Part shown: positions 7,189-7,313 of the stretch, in pieces
Layout: each line of letters opens with the position of its first letter
Position numbering within the stretch: position 1 is the stretch's first letter
Assembly: GCA_030592605.1 (NCBI GenBank)
Contig: JAUVIT010000073.1
Coordinates: 1-7,313 of the forward strand
Length of the DNA: 7,313 nucleotides
Direction: 5' to 3'
From: Bacteroidota bacterium
GTDB taxonomy: Bacteria > Bacteroidota > Bacteroidia > Bacteroidales > GCA-2748055
Translations under genes and position numbers: made by a program
Notes under the pieces: model-generated
The model's database searches: none
Seen by the model: only the letters and a program-made list of their open reading frames with translations
Told to the model about the DNA's origin: nothing

Positions 7189-7313
7189 CTAAGCATTTAT
7201 CATCATAGGCATTAACAACATCAGGGTATCTTCGTTCTCGTTCTCAGTTGTAGAAGGCAGTAGAATTCCGGCTCGTGTGGGATCGCTCATTTCCAGGACC
7301 ACATCGTCGGAAG
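7189..7313 (-). CDS. dnaN: DNA polymerase III beta subunit (sliding clamp), C-terminal end only
   Basis: Only the last 40 codons and the TAG stop are in the window; the gene continues past the right edge. The translation ends in DTLMLLMPMMINA, the familiar clamp C-terminus (a hydrophobic LMLLMPM strand in the partner-binding region), preceded by LEMSDPTRAGILLPS, which matches the conserved SxPxRAxxxxP segment of DnaN. The clamp encircles DNA and tethers polymerase and repair enzymes. It is followed after three bases by the DnaQ-like exonuclease, which fits a replication operon. The reading is based on a short stretch, but the pattern is distinctive. Confidence 0.85.
   Translation of the reverse strand, partial: SDDVVLEMSDPTRAGILLPSTTENENEDTLMLLMPMMINA

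Overview
The window looks like an ordinary chromosomal segment of a free-living or host-associated member of the Bacteroidota, probably near Bacteroidales or Marinilabiliales. Four things suggest this: a good TAnnTTTG promoter element upstream of the S37 peptidase gene, the near absence of Shine-Dalgarno sequences before starts, the style of the pyruvate kinase and the secreted peptidases, and a sliding-clamp gene followed at once by a DnaQ-like exonuclease. The genus cannot be fixed from the sequence alone. I see no mobile element, CRISPR array, tRNA, rRNA or sizeable repeat.

The left part (1-5099) is read on the plus strand. It holds a 5'-truncated pyruvate kinase (pyk), a 276-residue HD-domain metal-dependent hydrolase that starts six bases after the pyk stop, and an exported M14 zinc carboxypeptidase whose start lies just after, or overlaps the end of, the HD gene. 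These three are probably co-transcribed. After a 61-base gap with its own Bacteroidota-type promoter comes an exported S37-type (PS-10) serine peptidase of the alpha/beta-hydrolase fold. Together the two exported peptidases suggest breakdown of external or periplasmic peptides.

The right part (5101-7313) is read on the minus strand as one very tight operon. In transcription order it holds the 3' end of dnaN (sliding clamp), a DEDDh exonuclease with an ExoX-like C-terminal domain, a fumarylacetoacetate-hydrolase-family enzyme of the FAHD1/YcgM type, and an MBL-fold metallohydrolase. The gaps are 3 bases, 4 bases and a 1-base overlap (TAATG). The first two genes belong to DNA replication and repair. 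The last two look like small-molecule hydrolases and have no obvious link to replication beyond sharing the transcript.

The two blocks converge with a single base between their stop codons (5099 and 5101), and I see no convincing terminator between them. Coding density is nearly complete, and no stretch over 300 bases lacks a gene. I found no convincing undescribed system. The points most worth a second look are the HD protein related to the YedJ/YpgQ group, the terminator-free convergent junction, and the metabolic genes riding in the clamp operon.
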